Positions 1 to 10,910 of a stretch of DNA of 64,000 nucleotides are shown here, one piece after another. The notes below the pieces were generated by a model that worked only from the letters and a program-made list of their open reading frames with translations, ran no database searches and was not told the origin of the DNA. Numbering within the stretch: position 1 is the first letter of the stretch; the number at the start of each line of letters is the position of its first letter. This DNA comes from Mytilinidion resinicola. Lineage: Eukaryota > Ascomycota > Dothideomycetes > Mytilinidiales > Mytilinidiaceae. Position numbers and translations under genes: made by a program. The stretch lies in NCBI RefSeq assembly GCF_010093595.1, contig NW_022985449.1, positions 34,917-98,916 of the forward strand, written 5' to 3'.

Positions 1-290
1 GGAGGTATGGCCCTCGAGCACGCTGCGGCACGACCCTGTAGCCGCCTCCCACACCCGCACCGTGTTGTCGTCCGAGGCGGACGCGACCAGCTGGCCGTCT
101 GGCGAGAAGGCGACGGCGCTGACCCAGGAGGTATGGCCCTCGAGCACGCTGCGGCACGACCCCGTGGCCGCCTCCCACACCCGCACCGTCTTGTCGCTCG
201 AGGCGGACGCGACCAGCTGGCCGTCTGGTGAGAAGGCGACGGCGCTGACGCAGTCGGTATGGCCCTCGAGCACGCTGCGGCAAGCATCCC
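1..290 (-). repeat. WD40 repeats with exact 126-bp period
   Basis: The motif ggtatggccctcgagcacgc recurs at 4, 130 and 256, an exact period of 126 bp or 42 codons. On the minus strand each unit reads [18 protein letters not shown], then LVASAS, VRVW and ATGSCRSV, a textbook WD40 blade. Units are nearly identical to each other, which is typical of NLR WD40 repeats undergoing concerted evolution and selection for variability. This part is GC-rich and shows no RIP, unlike the rest of the same gene. The array continues past the left edge of the window. Confidence 0.93.
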
Positions 291-2625
291 AGTCGTCCTC
301 CCGTTTTGACAATAACTTAATCCACCCTGGCATTTCGTCTACAAAAGCCTTCCGTACTATACTTGCTTCTGGGGTAAATACAAGAGCTAAGGAATATATT
401 TGTAGAGGAGCATCTTAGAGTATATGTCGAAATCGAAGAGTAAATTGTTAAGCGTCTTGGAGAAGTGCAGAAAGAGCATTGTTTAATGCCTGTATTGCAT
501 ATTAGCGAAATAATACAGTGCTAGAAAAAAGTAGAAGCCTTACCTCAACTAGCGTAGAAAGTGTTGCTAGCAAGGAAACACATTTATTCGTCTCTCCGAT
601 TAGACTTATCGCTTCGAGCCAGTAAAGGAAGTGTTTTTGGAGGAATATATCTGCAGTGGCCTTGTCGCTAACAAGACGCTGGCTTTGCTTGAGGTGATAC
701 ACCTAGTAGCGGCAAGCGTACTGCAATTCTGGCGACAGATAGCTCTTAATTATTCCTTTATCAACCTTACTTCTCAGAGTCCCAGGCTCTAGGTCGCAAA
801 TATTCTGTTATAGGCCGTTTGGCTCAGCCATAAGTTAAAGGCAATAGGACGCTAGCTCCTCGTGTCTTGCTCTTTCGTCCACCCAAAACAGGCTCTTCTA
901 ATTCGACATATTAACCAGGAACTCGTGGAACAACAAGTGCAGGGGGCGTACGGGCGCATTATCGCGGTCTGGTATATTTAGAATAGAGTATAGAAAGTCT
1001 AATCGATAGTTAATATTATTCTTAGCCTTTCCTAAAAGGTGCGCAAGTAAAGTAATAGAGAAAGGACTTTCTAAAACTATAATACTCCTAACTATATTTT
1101 AGAACTTTCTAGAAAGCTTTATTTTCTCCTTTTTATCTTAAGTTATAAAGAGTAACTCTAGAATAGAAAGGTATATTATACTAAGCTTACTTATATCTTC
1201 TATTTTATAGCTAAGGATGTTCTTTAGACGCCTTCTAGGATTTCTAGTAAGTTTTTCTATAAAATAATAAACTATAGCTGTAAAAATAAACAGAAGCACT
1301 ACTATATTTACTAGTGTCTAGATATGCTTTTTTCCAGGCCATTCTAATAAAAGAGAGCGCTTTTTTCTTATCCTAGTAAGCTCGGTCTCGATATAAACGC
1401 GTATATTATATTAAATTATTTACTTTACAACTTTATACAGAATAATATCTTTAAATATACTGTTAGGCAATTATTTAAATCCCAGGCGGATATGCAGTTC
1501 TAGTCGGCTTATTATAAAAACCCGCAATAATACCACTTTAAAATCCCTTATTCGCGAAAGAAGCTAGAGAATTACTTATATATTACTATCTCGCTCGCAT
1601 TTATTTAACGCGTTTATTATAATAAGTAGTACTAAGGCTAGTAAATACGCCACTTCTAAAAGTAGATAGAGGATTAGCTTCTTAAATTAATCCTTTAGAG
1701 CCTTCTTAGATATAGCTGGATTAGCTTTAATCGCCTTTTTAATTCTAGGTCCTAACCCTAATATATAATAAGCCAGCTGTATAGTAATAGTAGTAAAGAA
1801 TTAAGTAGTATTCCTGCGCTCCCCCTCGCCTTATTTAAAGAAGAAGCTGGCTCCTAGTTATTAGTAGTTGGCAAAGGTCCGGGCAACTGTATAAGTAATT
1901 ATAGACTTTCCTGTTCCTGCCGCGCTGTTTAGCCAAAATATTAGTTTGCTGTTTTTATTATTTGCCTAGTAGTATATATAACGCAGCAACTTAATACAGG
2001 TGTTTAGAAGGTATATTAAATTATATTCTTCTATATAAAAGTTAAAGGAAGCGCCTTTAGTAGTAGGTAATAACAGCGTATTAGTTTTCTAGTTAACGCG
2101 AAGAATAAGGGCCCTGGAATATTTTTTATTAGCCTATACTTACCTTTAAAAGTATACTACTTACGTCTAATTAACTTAAAGTATAAGGCTAAAAGTGTTG
2201 CTATAGTTCTTAAGATTTTAAACCGCCTTTTCTACCTCCTTACTTATAAATAGCTATTTTAAGGCTTAAAAACCAAGTTTACTTATTGCTTTTCGGCGTC
2301 CGCTGGGCTTAAAATTAACCTTAAGTTTATTCTTAAGGTCTTACAACTACTAGTAATATTCCTTAAGTAACTCTAGTAACTTATATATAGAAGGGAGCTG
2401 TAATCCTTATTTATTTATAAGCTATTAAAGCTTTTTAAAAACTTTTTTAATATTAGTAACTTTTTATTAGAGGCGTCTAATATCCCTCTTCGCGTACTTC
2501 GCGGCGACTAAGTACTAGAAGCAGAGCAACGCGACCTTAGCGGATATATTAACAACAGCTATTACGCTTACTGCTCCGGAAAGGCCATCTATAATACGGC
2601 GCGCGGTCCGAGGTGCAGCGGACAT
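1..2625 (-). pseudogene. RIP-decayed NACHT-WD40 (NLR/STAND-like) gene, 3' end beyond window
   Basis: Read on the minus strand from an ATG at 2625, this matches the layout of fungal NACHT-WD40 receptors once RIP stops are read as Gln/Arg/Trp. The N-terminal region (2625 to about 2500) has the ISAKVALLCF-type start seen in these STAND proteins. A P-loop NACHT (WLNSAAGTGKS) lies at about 1905-1935, followed by VARTFAN and GASFFFK. The winged-helix-like linker is at 1,080-900 (RPLHLLFHEFL). The helical connector is at 860-500 (EPNGL, LRSKVDKGII, KHFLYWLEA). A DAPLQIY...IVRKAF segment is at 420-330, then WD40 repeats to base 1. Such proteins act in non-self recognition and cell death; WD repeats are the variable sensor. 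Stops are frequent between 400 and 2,600, so this copy is not functional. The family call is firm; the N-terminal domain subtype is not. Confidence 0.88.
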
Positions 2626-3299
2626 AGTAGTTCTGTAGAAGCTCCGGCATAGATTTGCAAGGCTGTAACACTGTTATATAGGTGTGAAATATATTGCCGT
2701 TTATCTTAAGCGCGGCGGGGCTAAAAAGGCTGCAGCGGCTAAAGGTTATATATTAGGTTAGTTTCGCTAGTTAAGAAAAAGGCCTGCTAAGCTACAGATT
2801 TATTAGCTATAGTATATAAATTACGCTAGAGGGCTTATATAAAACGTGCGCGGTAATAGCGGGCTGCAATATTAAGAACTGTAAGAGATTTGCACCCCTA
2901 TTCTACTGCAGATAATTAAGTCTATAAGTATATTTTTTTAAGTTCCGGAGCCCTAGAAAGATAATTAAGAAAGCTAGTACTTTAAAAATCTAAAAATATT
3001 TAGCTAAGGCAAATTTACACTACTAGGTTTATCCGTGCAAAGTAGTCTATAAAGCGTTTTAGTAGAAGCACTTAGTATACTAATACAGGGTATTAGTTAA
3101 TTACTATTAGTTTTATATTCTTTGCTATAGCGCTTTTCTAGAAGCGTCTATAAATAGTTATATACTAGCTATTATTAGAAGCTAGGCTGTGCGCGCTTAT
3201 ATTATACTAGCTATATCTATTATACCTTTCCTATTACTATAATTATTAATATAGACCGAGCTAGCTAGGTACTATTATAAAGCCTTCCTCTAGGTATAT
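2626..3299. other. RIP-degraded spacer, no gene recognised
   Basis: This lies between the NLR start and the pogo transposase. It is TpA-rich and mutated throughout. It should contain the 5' flank of the NLR gene and the left end of the transposon, but I could not identify a terminal inverted repeat or target-site duplication with confidence. Confidence 0.6.
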
Positions 3300-4980
3300 A
3301 TAGAATATATACCGCTCTATTAAAAAGTAGTAATATTCCTATCTCCACGCTTTACTATTATAACCACGGATAACGCTTAAGAAAGGAACTGGCCTAAAGC
3401 TAGTAATACCTTACCCTAGAAGAAGAAAAAGCCCTTATTAAGTTTCTATTGCTAATATCTAAGCTCGGGCACCCGGTATAAGTTAAGTTTATGCGTGCGC
3501 TAGTATTTTATATTGCCTAAAATCGGTTTTTAAATAAACTAATTAAGCTCCTAGGAATAAACTAGCCGCGGCTTTTCTAGAAACGCTATCTAGAACTTAA
3601 AGCAAGGCGAATAAAGGCTATTAACTAGAAATAACATAATAGCTATATATATAATAAGGTTATAGAGTGGTTTAAAGTAGTTAGCTAAGTACTAGAAAAT
3701 CTAGCTATTATACCAGAAAATTGCTATAATATAAATAAGACAGGAGTCCTGCTAAGTATACTTAGCTTTATTAGAGTTCTTATAGATAAGAACAATATAT
3801 AAAACTATAGAGGCGCGGGTGTAAAGCGGATAATAGTAACTACTATTAAGTGTATTAGTGCTAATAGCAGATCGCTGCTACCTTTTATAATCTAGCTAGC
3901 TTTAACGCACTAAAGTAACTAGACTACCTTCCTAACCCCTAGATAGTATTATAGATATCCGAAAACGGATATAATAACTTAAAGATTAGTTTAGAGTGGC
4001 TTACGCGTGTTTTTAATTTTTAAACTAGAGTATTAGCTAATAGGAAACTATAAATACTTATATATAATAGCTTCGGGACCTATAAAACCCTAGAAATTTT
4101 AGAGTTTTGCTTTTAGAATAATATTATCCTATATTATCTCCCCTTTTATACCTTCTATAAGCTCTAACCCTATAATATTAGAGTCTTCGCTTTATTAAAA
4201 ACAGCCTATCGCAACCAGGTTAAACAACTAAATTAAGGAGGTATAGATAAAATTAGTAAGAAGTATTTTACCTCTCTATATAAGCCTGCACAGAATAGAG
4301 TATTAACTAAAAGAAATATTATAGCTAGGTAGGCTATAACTAAGATATTTCTATTTAATCCAAAGAGGGTACTTAAAAGAATATAAAGGCCCCTAGCTAA
4401 ACTTACTATTCTAAGGGCTAATAATAAGGCGCTAAAATCTAGTCTATAAAATAAAGTACGGTAAGTTTCTATAACGCCGGTAATGCTAGTAATAATAGAG
4501 GCTTTTATATTACTGCAAAATCTAATTAAACAGGATACTTATACGCTTAATAAGACGAGCTAATAGCTTCTATAAAGGTATATACAGAAAATAGCAAGTG
4601 CTGCTTAAATTTCCTTTACTAAATATACCCTTTTTCGGGATCTAAATCGATTTATATATAAAATAAATAATAAAGCAAAAGTTTACCAATTAACCTAGTT
4701 AATAGTACTAGGAAAGGCGAAAGTAATAAGTTATAACAACCTAAAGGCGGTATAAGCAAAGCGTAATATAAAAGATAAAGCTATTATAAGCAACGAAAAA
4801 CGCGGCTATAAGCGTAAGGGTCCTCCGCTAGAAATAGAGGCAGAGGCAGGGGCAGAGGCAGAGGTAGAGGCAGATCTATTAGTTCTAAAGGATAAAGTAA
4901 TATAGATAAGTAAAGTAGAGCCTACTTATATAAATATTATAGAAGTACTATAGAAAGTACTAGTAGTAAGGATGTATTAA
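3300..4980 (+). pseudogene. RIP-killed pogo/Fot1-type (Tc1-mariner) DDE transposase
   Basis: Plus-strand translation with RIP stops read through gives the standard order of fungal pogo/Fot1 transposases. The HTH/CENP-B-like part is at 3,340-3,640 (LTLEEEKALIKF, then LKARRIKAI), followed by IPENCYNINKTGV (about 3,712-3,747). The DDE core continues with ISLEWLTRVF, SFGTYKTLEILEF and VFALLKTAYRNQV, then KYFTSLY. A basic and acidic tail is at 4,700-4,980 (VISYNNL, GYKRKGPP). All three catalytic Asp codons appear as Asn (AAT at 3734-3736, 4066-4068 and 4174-4176), each a G-to-A change expected from RIP on the other strand. With many stops as well, the element cannot move by itself. Terminal repeats were not resolved. 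Confidence 0.85.
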
Positions 4981-7720
4981 TATAGCTAGTAATACTATTT
5001 AACTAGCGTAAATTTATTTTACGCTAGGATTATTGCAGGTTATATTTTAAAATATAATAATATTAAGCAAATATTACTGCAAGATATATTAAAAGTAAAG
5101 TATAGCTATAGGCGTAACTAACCGCCTAGATAGCTACACGCCTAGCTTAATATATTACACGTTAATTATATTATAATAATTATATAAGATATATATTATA
5201 ATTATACTAATAGGGGTGGCAATCTTATATATAATTGCGCGCTACAGCAAATATAAGGCTAATAGTAATATTCTGGAATTTTAGTAAGCTTCTATAGGTT
5301 AGATAACACTATTTATTTATATTATACGGTAGCAGAAGCTTAATAGTAGTATTATAGGGAAGGAACTCTATTTCGCTAGAAAAAAAGGCTTTATATAAAT
5401 CGGCTGGGAGGCGATAATATATAACATATTTTTTAGTTAGAAGGGGTTATAGATATTAAGAAATAGCTATAGTATATAACCTATAAAAAGTTGTCGCGAA
5501 TTTAAATAAATATATAGATTTTAAGTTGCTTAAAGTTAAAGTACCCCTTATATTTCTTAGCGCAGGGTGTTTCTTAACCTGCAGTAACGGACGTTAGTTA
5601 GTTAGATTATAACTTTATATATATAGGTATTTCCAGCTATATAGATTTAGTATGCGTGGTATATATAGTTATAAAGCTTAATAGGTGCGGGGTTATACAC
5701 GTTAAGCTACGCGGTATATTAAGCTATATACCTTCTAGGGCCTAAGAAGTTATATATAAAAGATAGGGTGTAGGCGCTATATAGAGGGAGGAAGCTTAAG
5801 CTTATAGGCTTATAAGCCTACGGCTTTAAGAATTTTATAAAAACCTAGGAACTTGTTATTAAGTTTTTTATATAGGCGCTTAGTTTAAATATTCTTAAAT
5901 AAAAGAAGAATAAGCTGCCCTTTTATAAAGTACTTTAGTAAGCGTGCGCAGTTATAGTACTTTTACTAAAGCTCCTAAGTATACTTAAGGTTTTTTATAG
6001 CCGCGTCGCGTGCGTTTTATATATAAAGGAGATGCGCGTTAGCTCTCTATATATTCTTAGAAGAGGGATTAGAAAATACGGTATTAATTTCTTTAGGAAG
6101 GTTACCCTGCCAGTCGGACTTAGGTACGCTGTTAGGGAAAATCGGTTGTACACCGTAGGCTAATTTAATAGGGGTGAACTTAGAGATAGAAAAGAACCCC
6201 TATATAATAATATAGGTTGAATTATAATTTTAGTATTTCTTTTAATAAATTATATATATTAGTATTTATAAACGCCGACGTAATAATAAATACTTAAGTT
6301 TAATATTATCTACTTTCTATTCTCTACTTTTTCTATACTCTACTCTCCACTCTCCCTGCATATACCTAGCGCCTTATCCGGCTGCGACTCTAGCAGCCTG
6401 TAAACTCTTCTCCCGGCGTTTAACTCCGCTGTTATCCGCGGATAGCTTAACAACCAGCCAGCCTCGAATAGTCGGTCCTAAAAGCGCAAGGCATCCCTAT
6501 AAGCACCGCAACGTAAGCAACGTTAACCGCTCCAGCCTGCGCATAAGAATATAAGCTATTGCTTACCGCGGCGGCCGGATAAAGAATAATAGTTTAGGCA
6601 AGCTTATAAAAATAATATTTTATTAGATAAAGGTAATAAAGATAATATAACAACGCGACAACGCTAAAGCTAATAAGGTGCGGTCGACAGCCGACCTAGC
6701 CGCCGCTAGATCTAGCTATATTTCCCGCGCGCCGCCTTCTAGATAATATTGCCCTGTTTAGCTTAGTTAACCTTATATACTTCTTTTAACCTGCTTACTT
6801 TACTTTACCTGCTCCGCTGCGCTGCATAATATATAGTAGCTGAAATTCTTCCTTAATCTGCTATAATACGCGATTAAGCCCCGCTGCTATAATACTATAT
6901 TTTGTCTGAACTTGCTCTATATTATTTTATTTTGCACAGTTTTACTGCGTTAAAACCCGCTCTTCCTTTTAGCTCGCCGTTTAGCTTACTACCCTCTGCA
7001 GGTAAAGCGCTAGTACCCCTAATTAAGCGCGCCTAAATTAAAGTCGGGGTTAAAGGTTAAAGGTTGCTTATACTCCTAAGCGCTCTTATATACCCTTATT
7101 AAAGGGACGCGCAGTTAAAGCTAAGTATCTAGCAGCTTTTAGCGTTAGATTAGCTCCTTACTAATATAAAAAGCGATTTACTAGTAGGTTATTAAAAGTC
7201 GCCTGGAACTTTAATAACGTAGGCGTTATATATTAGAATATTAGCGGAGGCGCTAAAAGTAGATAGGTCTTTAGGCGTATTTAAAAATATATTACCGGGC
7301 CTTTCTATTTTTAAAGGGAGATAGGGTGTTAGTAAGGTGCTGTTTACTAGGCTAGTAATAAATATCTAGGTAGAACTATAAAAAGTACTATAACGCCCTA
7401 TAGTAATAAATTAGAAGCCTTAGCTTACTAAAAGCCTGTTAGAAAGCCTTATAGAAGTCGCGGAGCTCTACGCGGTTATTAGTATAAGTATAGCAGGTAT
7501 AGCAGGCACCTTTACTATAGAACTGCTTAGATTAGCCTTTTAAATATTATTGCTTTATAGTATTAACCTTTAAATAATATAATAATTCCGCTCCTAGTTA
7601 TACTAATAGCCTACTAATAATATTTAGTGTTACCTATAGTTAGCGATAAAGATAAAAAACTAAACTAAAAGTTATTTTATATATAATTACGTAAAGTAAT
7701 AGGTTAAGAGCTAGCAGGTA
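4981..7720. other. RIP-degraded DNA, coding-like but unidentified
   Basis: This stretch lies between the transposase and the DUF3435 gene. Plus-strand reading at about 5,500-6,100 and 6,450-6,750 gives long runs interrupted only by RIP-type stops (for example LDYNFIYIGISSYIDLV, and later AYRGGRIKNNSLGKLIK), suggesting former genes. I do not recognise the families. A pyrimidine-rich patch with CTCTAC/CTCTCC steps at 6,310-6,360 may be a former LTR or promoter, but this is not supported further. Confidence 0.45.
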
Positions 7721-10300
7721 TTAGTAAGATACTTTATATATATTATATACATGCCTTTTAAAATACTTTTTGCCACTAAGTTCCGCAGAATATCTAGGAT
7801 ACTTATATTTAAAGTTTTTCTAATACTTAGGCTTTTTAAAGTAGGTGTCTATATACTTATTAAGAACATCTTTTCGCCGTCTATAGCGTATTTATTATCT
7901 GTACAGGAGCTTAGTATCGCCTATATAAATAAGGTATACTAGGTAGGAAAGCTCTATAGGAAATAGGCGCTGGCCAGCCTTATTTTTATTAGCCGCAAAT
8001 ATGTATTCTTCTTTTTTATAAGCTTAACTTATTTATAAGTTAAAGCAACTAAAAATCGGGCCTTTATCCTGGCTATTATTTAGGGCCTTCTATCGCTTGC
8101 TCTTAATAGATAGCTTAATAATTTCAAAGATAAAAAAATTCGGCTTATTTCTTTTTAAAGCTTTAGGCTAATAAGTTTTTTATTAATAATAAAGCCTAGC
8201 TATAGCAGAGATAAAGTTAATATAAGTATTATAGGTTTTAAACGGCTTAAAGAGCATACTAGTAATAGTGGCCCGCTCTCGAATTTTAAAGTTAGCGACC
8301 GGGAGGGTTAGAACCTTAGTCGCCGGCTTCCTGCTTAGCTGCCTAGCTATCTTAATTATATTAACCAAGTTATAGAAATTGTAAATAGCTTTATCTACTT
8401 ATTTTCGCCTTAAAGTATTATATATTTTAGTAATCTATTTTTTACAGTTCTTATACTACTTATATAGTTCGGTTCCTTTACCTTTTATAATAGAATAGTA
8501 CTTTTAAAAATAAAGCTCTTTTATATATTCTATATATTTATTATAAAGCGCTATAAGCTTAGGATTATTCTGGACCTTTTCTAGCTAGCTGTTATTAAGG
8601 TCCGCCGGTGCGTGTTAATCCCGTAATAAACCTATCCTTACAACGGATTTAATAAGGAGATTTTTAGAAGGACTTCTAAAATAGATGGCCTGAAAATAGC
8701 GTGCAATATACGTTAGAGTATAGTACTTTTTATATATACTGCCAAAATAGCCTATATTTTAGTTCCGCTCTGCCTTAGTTATATTGCCTGGCGGATTCTA
8801 ATAGTATTAGTATAGGAAAGAAGAAAGGACTTTAGGAAATTACTTTTATAATTAATATTCCTGCCTGAAGCTTATTATAGCTAATATAGCTCTAATACTA
8901 CTTTAAAGCCTGCAACACGCCCTAATTATATAAATATATCCTAATACTTTATATATAGGAATATTTTATTTTTTAAAATTTTAACACCTCTAGTTATATA
9001 CTTAGCGTTGCAGAAAAAGGGCCGATTTAATACTTTATAGTCCTAATTAATATAAAGCACGTTGTAGTAGGCCGGTATAACTAGGTTAAAGATCTCTTAA
9101 ACGCTCTTAAACTTATTCCGGAACGCGTTTTAGCTAACGCTAATAGATAAAATATGTGAAATAATATAGAACGCAGGAAGTTCTTTAAGATGGAATATAT
9201 ATTTCTTCCTATAGTAGTAGAAGTAGTTAGCGAGATATATTATAGTATATATTATACAACTTATAGTTTCCTATTTTTCTCCTTGTTTTTAATATGCTTA
9301 AGGTTTATATTTGCAGCAATTATAGTCTTAGTAGGGTCTTTAAAACTGCGTACTACTATAATTTTAATATCTTTAAATAATAGCGCTATATTACTACCTT
9401 TATTGCTTACACTTTTAATAAGTGCTCCTAGTTTTATAGCTGTTGCTGCGCTAAAAAAAAGAAAAAGTAAAATCTAGACTTAAATAAAGCTATAAAAAGG
9501 TTTAGTATTATCTACCTAGAGGGCGTAGAGAATAGCGTAAAGGTTCTGGATAAATATAGTATACTTTTCCTTTTCTAATTTATTAAGCTTAAGGCTTAGG
9601 ATCTACTTTTATAGCTATTAGTCTAGCTTTATAAGAAGAGTATATAGCTAGAACTTATATTATAAATATTAGTAAGGATATTACTGTTTATCTTATAGCT
9701 TATAAGGTCTATATAGCATATGCTAATTTGTTTCTAATAGGTCTATATTAAGCTCTCCTTCTTAATTCGAAAATATTTCTTCTGCTAGCGGAGATATGCT
9801 TTAAACACCTTTAAATTGCATTTACGCAGCTAGTTCTCTAGGTTTTTTTTAGTTGTTTTTTAAATCTTTAGGCAGTACCTAGTTTACAGCAATTAGAGGG
9901 TGTAATAATAAGCTTATAGGAATTTTTATAATTTACCTCTCCTAGAATTCGCCTTCCCTTTTCTATAGTTTCTGGGTATAAAAAGTATAGTTCGGTTTCG
10001 CGGGTCCGTTCTCCCCTAACTTAGTAATATCTTTTAGTATTTCCTTAGCTTTAGAGTCTAATTCTATATCTAATCCTATATCTAACTCTATATCCGACTT
10101 TATATCTAACTCTATATCTAATTCCGTATCTAGATCTATATCTAGATCTAGGTAGATATCTAGGTCCGAGTATAAGTTCGAGCAGTCCGAGTTGTATTTA
10201 GTAAAGTTTAAGTCCGGACCTAGGCTTATATAGGGAGGTAAGTATAGGTTTTAATTTAATATAGTTTTTAGATTCACGGCCCTGGTAGCTAGCGCTCTTA
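7721..10300 (-). pseudogene. RIP-decayed DUF3435 (Starship captain-type tyrosine recombinase) gene
   Basis: The minus-strand reading matches DUF3435 proteins from end to end. An acidic N-terminus of LDIE-type repeats (about 10,080-10,160) is followed by AKEILKDI. A core has ATAIKLGAL (about 9,410-9,440), LLFKDIKIIVVRS, NAFRNKFKSV, ITRGVKILKN (about 9,000), LGRVAGFKVVLELY (about 8,910), then the box where LRR is now stop-coded, ASGRNIN, YFGSIYKKYYTLTYIAR and FRSPSKNLLI. The C-terminal part has KIARQLSRKPATKVLTLP (about 8,310), a former Cys/His zinc-finger region with KKDVLNKYIDTYF and LSGKKYFKRHVYNIYK, and a TAA at 7721-7723. DUF3435 includes the captains that mobilise Starship elements; some members are not linked to any element. 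The Arg-box Arg reads Lys and the LRR box reads stops, so it is inactive. The start is not certain. Confidence 0.82.
10060..10170 (-). repeat. 12-bp tandem repeat encoding LDIE units
   Basis: On the plus strand, tctatatctaac-like 12-mers are repeated about eight times with small changes (ctatatctaa, ccgtatctag). On the minus strand they read LDIE/LDID/LDIG in phase with the DUF3435 reading frame, so this was probably an acidic low-complexity N-terminal tract of that protein rather than an independent satellite. Confidence 0.65.
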
Positions 10301-10469
10301 TTACTTTTAAAACTAGAGCCGTTTTAATTGCTATACCGCTAACTTTATATTATTATGCTAGTCTAGCGGGTATATAAGTAGTTAGAGTTAGAAGAGAGGA
10401 CGTAGTCTAGTAATAATAAGTTTGCTAAACAGGTAAGTTAAGTATTATAGATAAGGATTAAATCGCCGG

Positions 10470-10910
10470 AGAAGAAGTAGAATAAAGATAGTATAGAGGG
10501 AAAGAAAAAGGAAGTGGAATAAGGATAGTAAAGGAAAAGAGGGCGAAGAGAGAGAGAGAGAGAGAGAGGAAGTGGAATAAGGATAGTAAAGAAAGAAAAA
10601 AAAAGGAAGTGGAATAAAGATAGTATAGGGGGAAAGAGAAAGGAAGTAGAATAAAAATAGCAAAGGGAGAGAGGGCAAAAAAAGAAAGAGAAAGAAAGAG
10701 GAAGTAGAATAAGAATAGTAAAGAAAGAAAGAGAAAGGAAGTAGAATAAAAATAGTGTAGGGGGAAAAAAAAAGGAAGTAGAATAAGAATAGTAAAGGGA
10801 GAGAGGGCGAAGAAAGAGAGAAAGAAAAAGGAAGTAGAATAAGGATAGTAAAGGGAGAAAGAGAAAGGAAGTAGAATAAGGATAGTAAAGGGAGAGAGAG
10901 GAGGAAGAGG
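10470..10910. repeat. Purine-rich minisatellite next to the DUF3435 gene
   Basis: About ten copies of a degenerate unit containing gaagtrgaataarratagta (starts near 10,472, 10,511, 10,569, 10,605, 10,642, 10,700, 10,738, 10,774, 10,830 and 10,867) are separated by GA-rich spacers (gagagag, gggagagagggcgaag). Spacing varies from about 33 to 58 bp. The plus strand is almost pure purine. There is no coding meaning that I can see; the minus strand gives a Leu/Ser/Pro low-complexity frame only. Confidence 0.85.

Noticed and set aside
62..418. Plus-strand ORF over the WD40 repeats
   Set aside because: It is the antisense shadow of the minus-strand WD40 array; the minus reading matches the family.
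7751..7942. Plus-strand 63-codon ORF
   Set aside because: Antisense to the zinc-finger region of the DUF3435 gene.
9190..9477. Plus-strand hydrophobic 95-codon ORF that looks like a membrane protein
   Set aside because: It is antisense to the DUF3435 frame; AT-rich RIP DNA often gives Ile/Leu/Tyr-rich frames.
10445..10678. Minus-strand 77-codon Leu/Ser/Pro frame
   Set aside because: It is a translation of the purine minisatellite, low complexity only.
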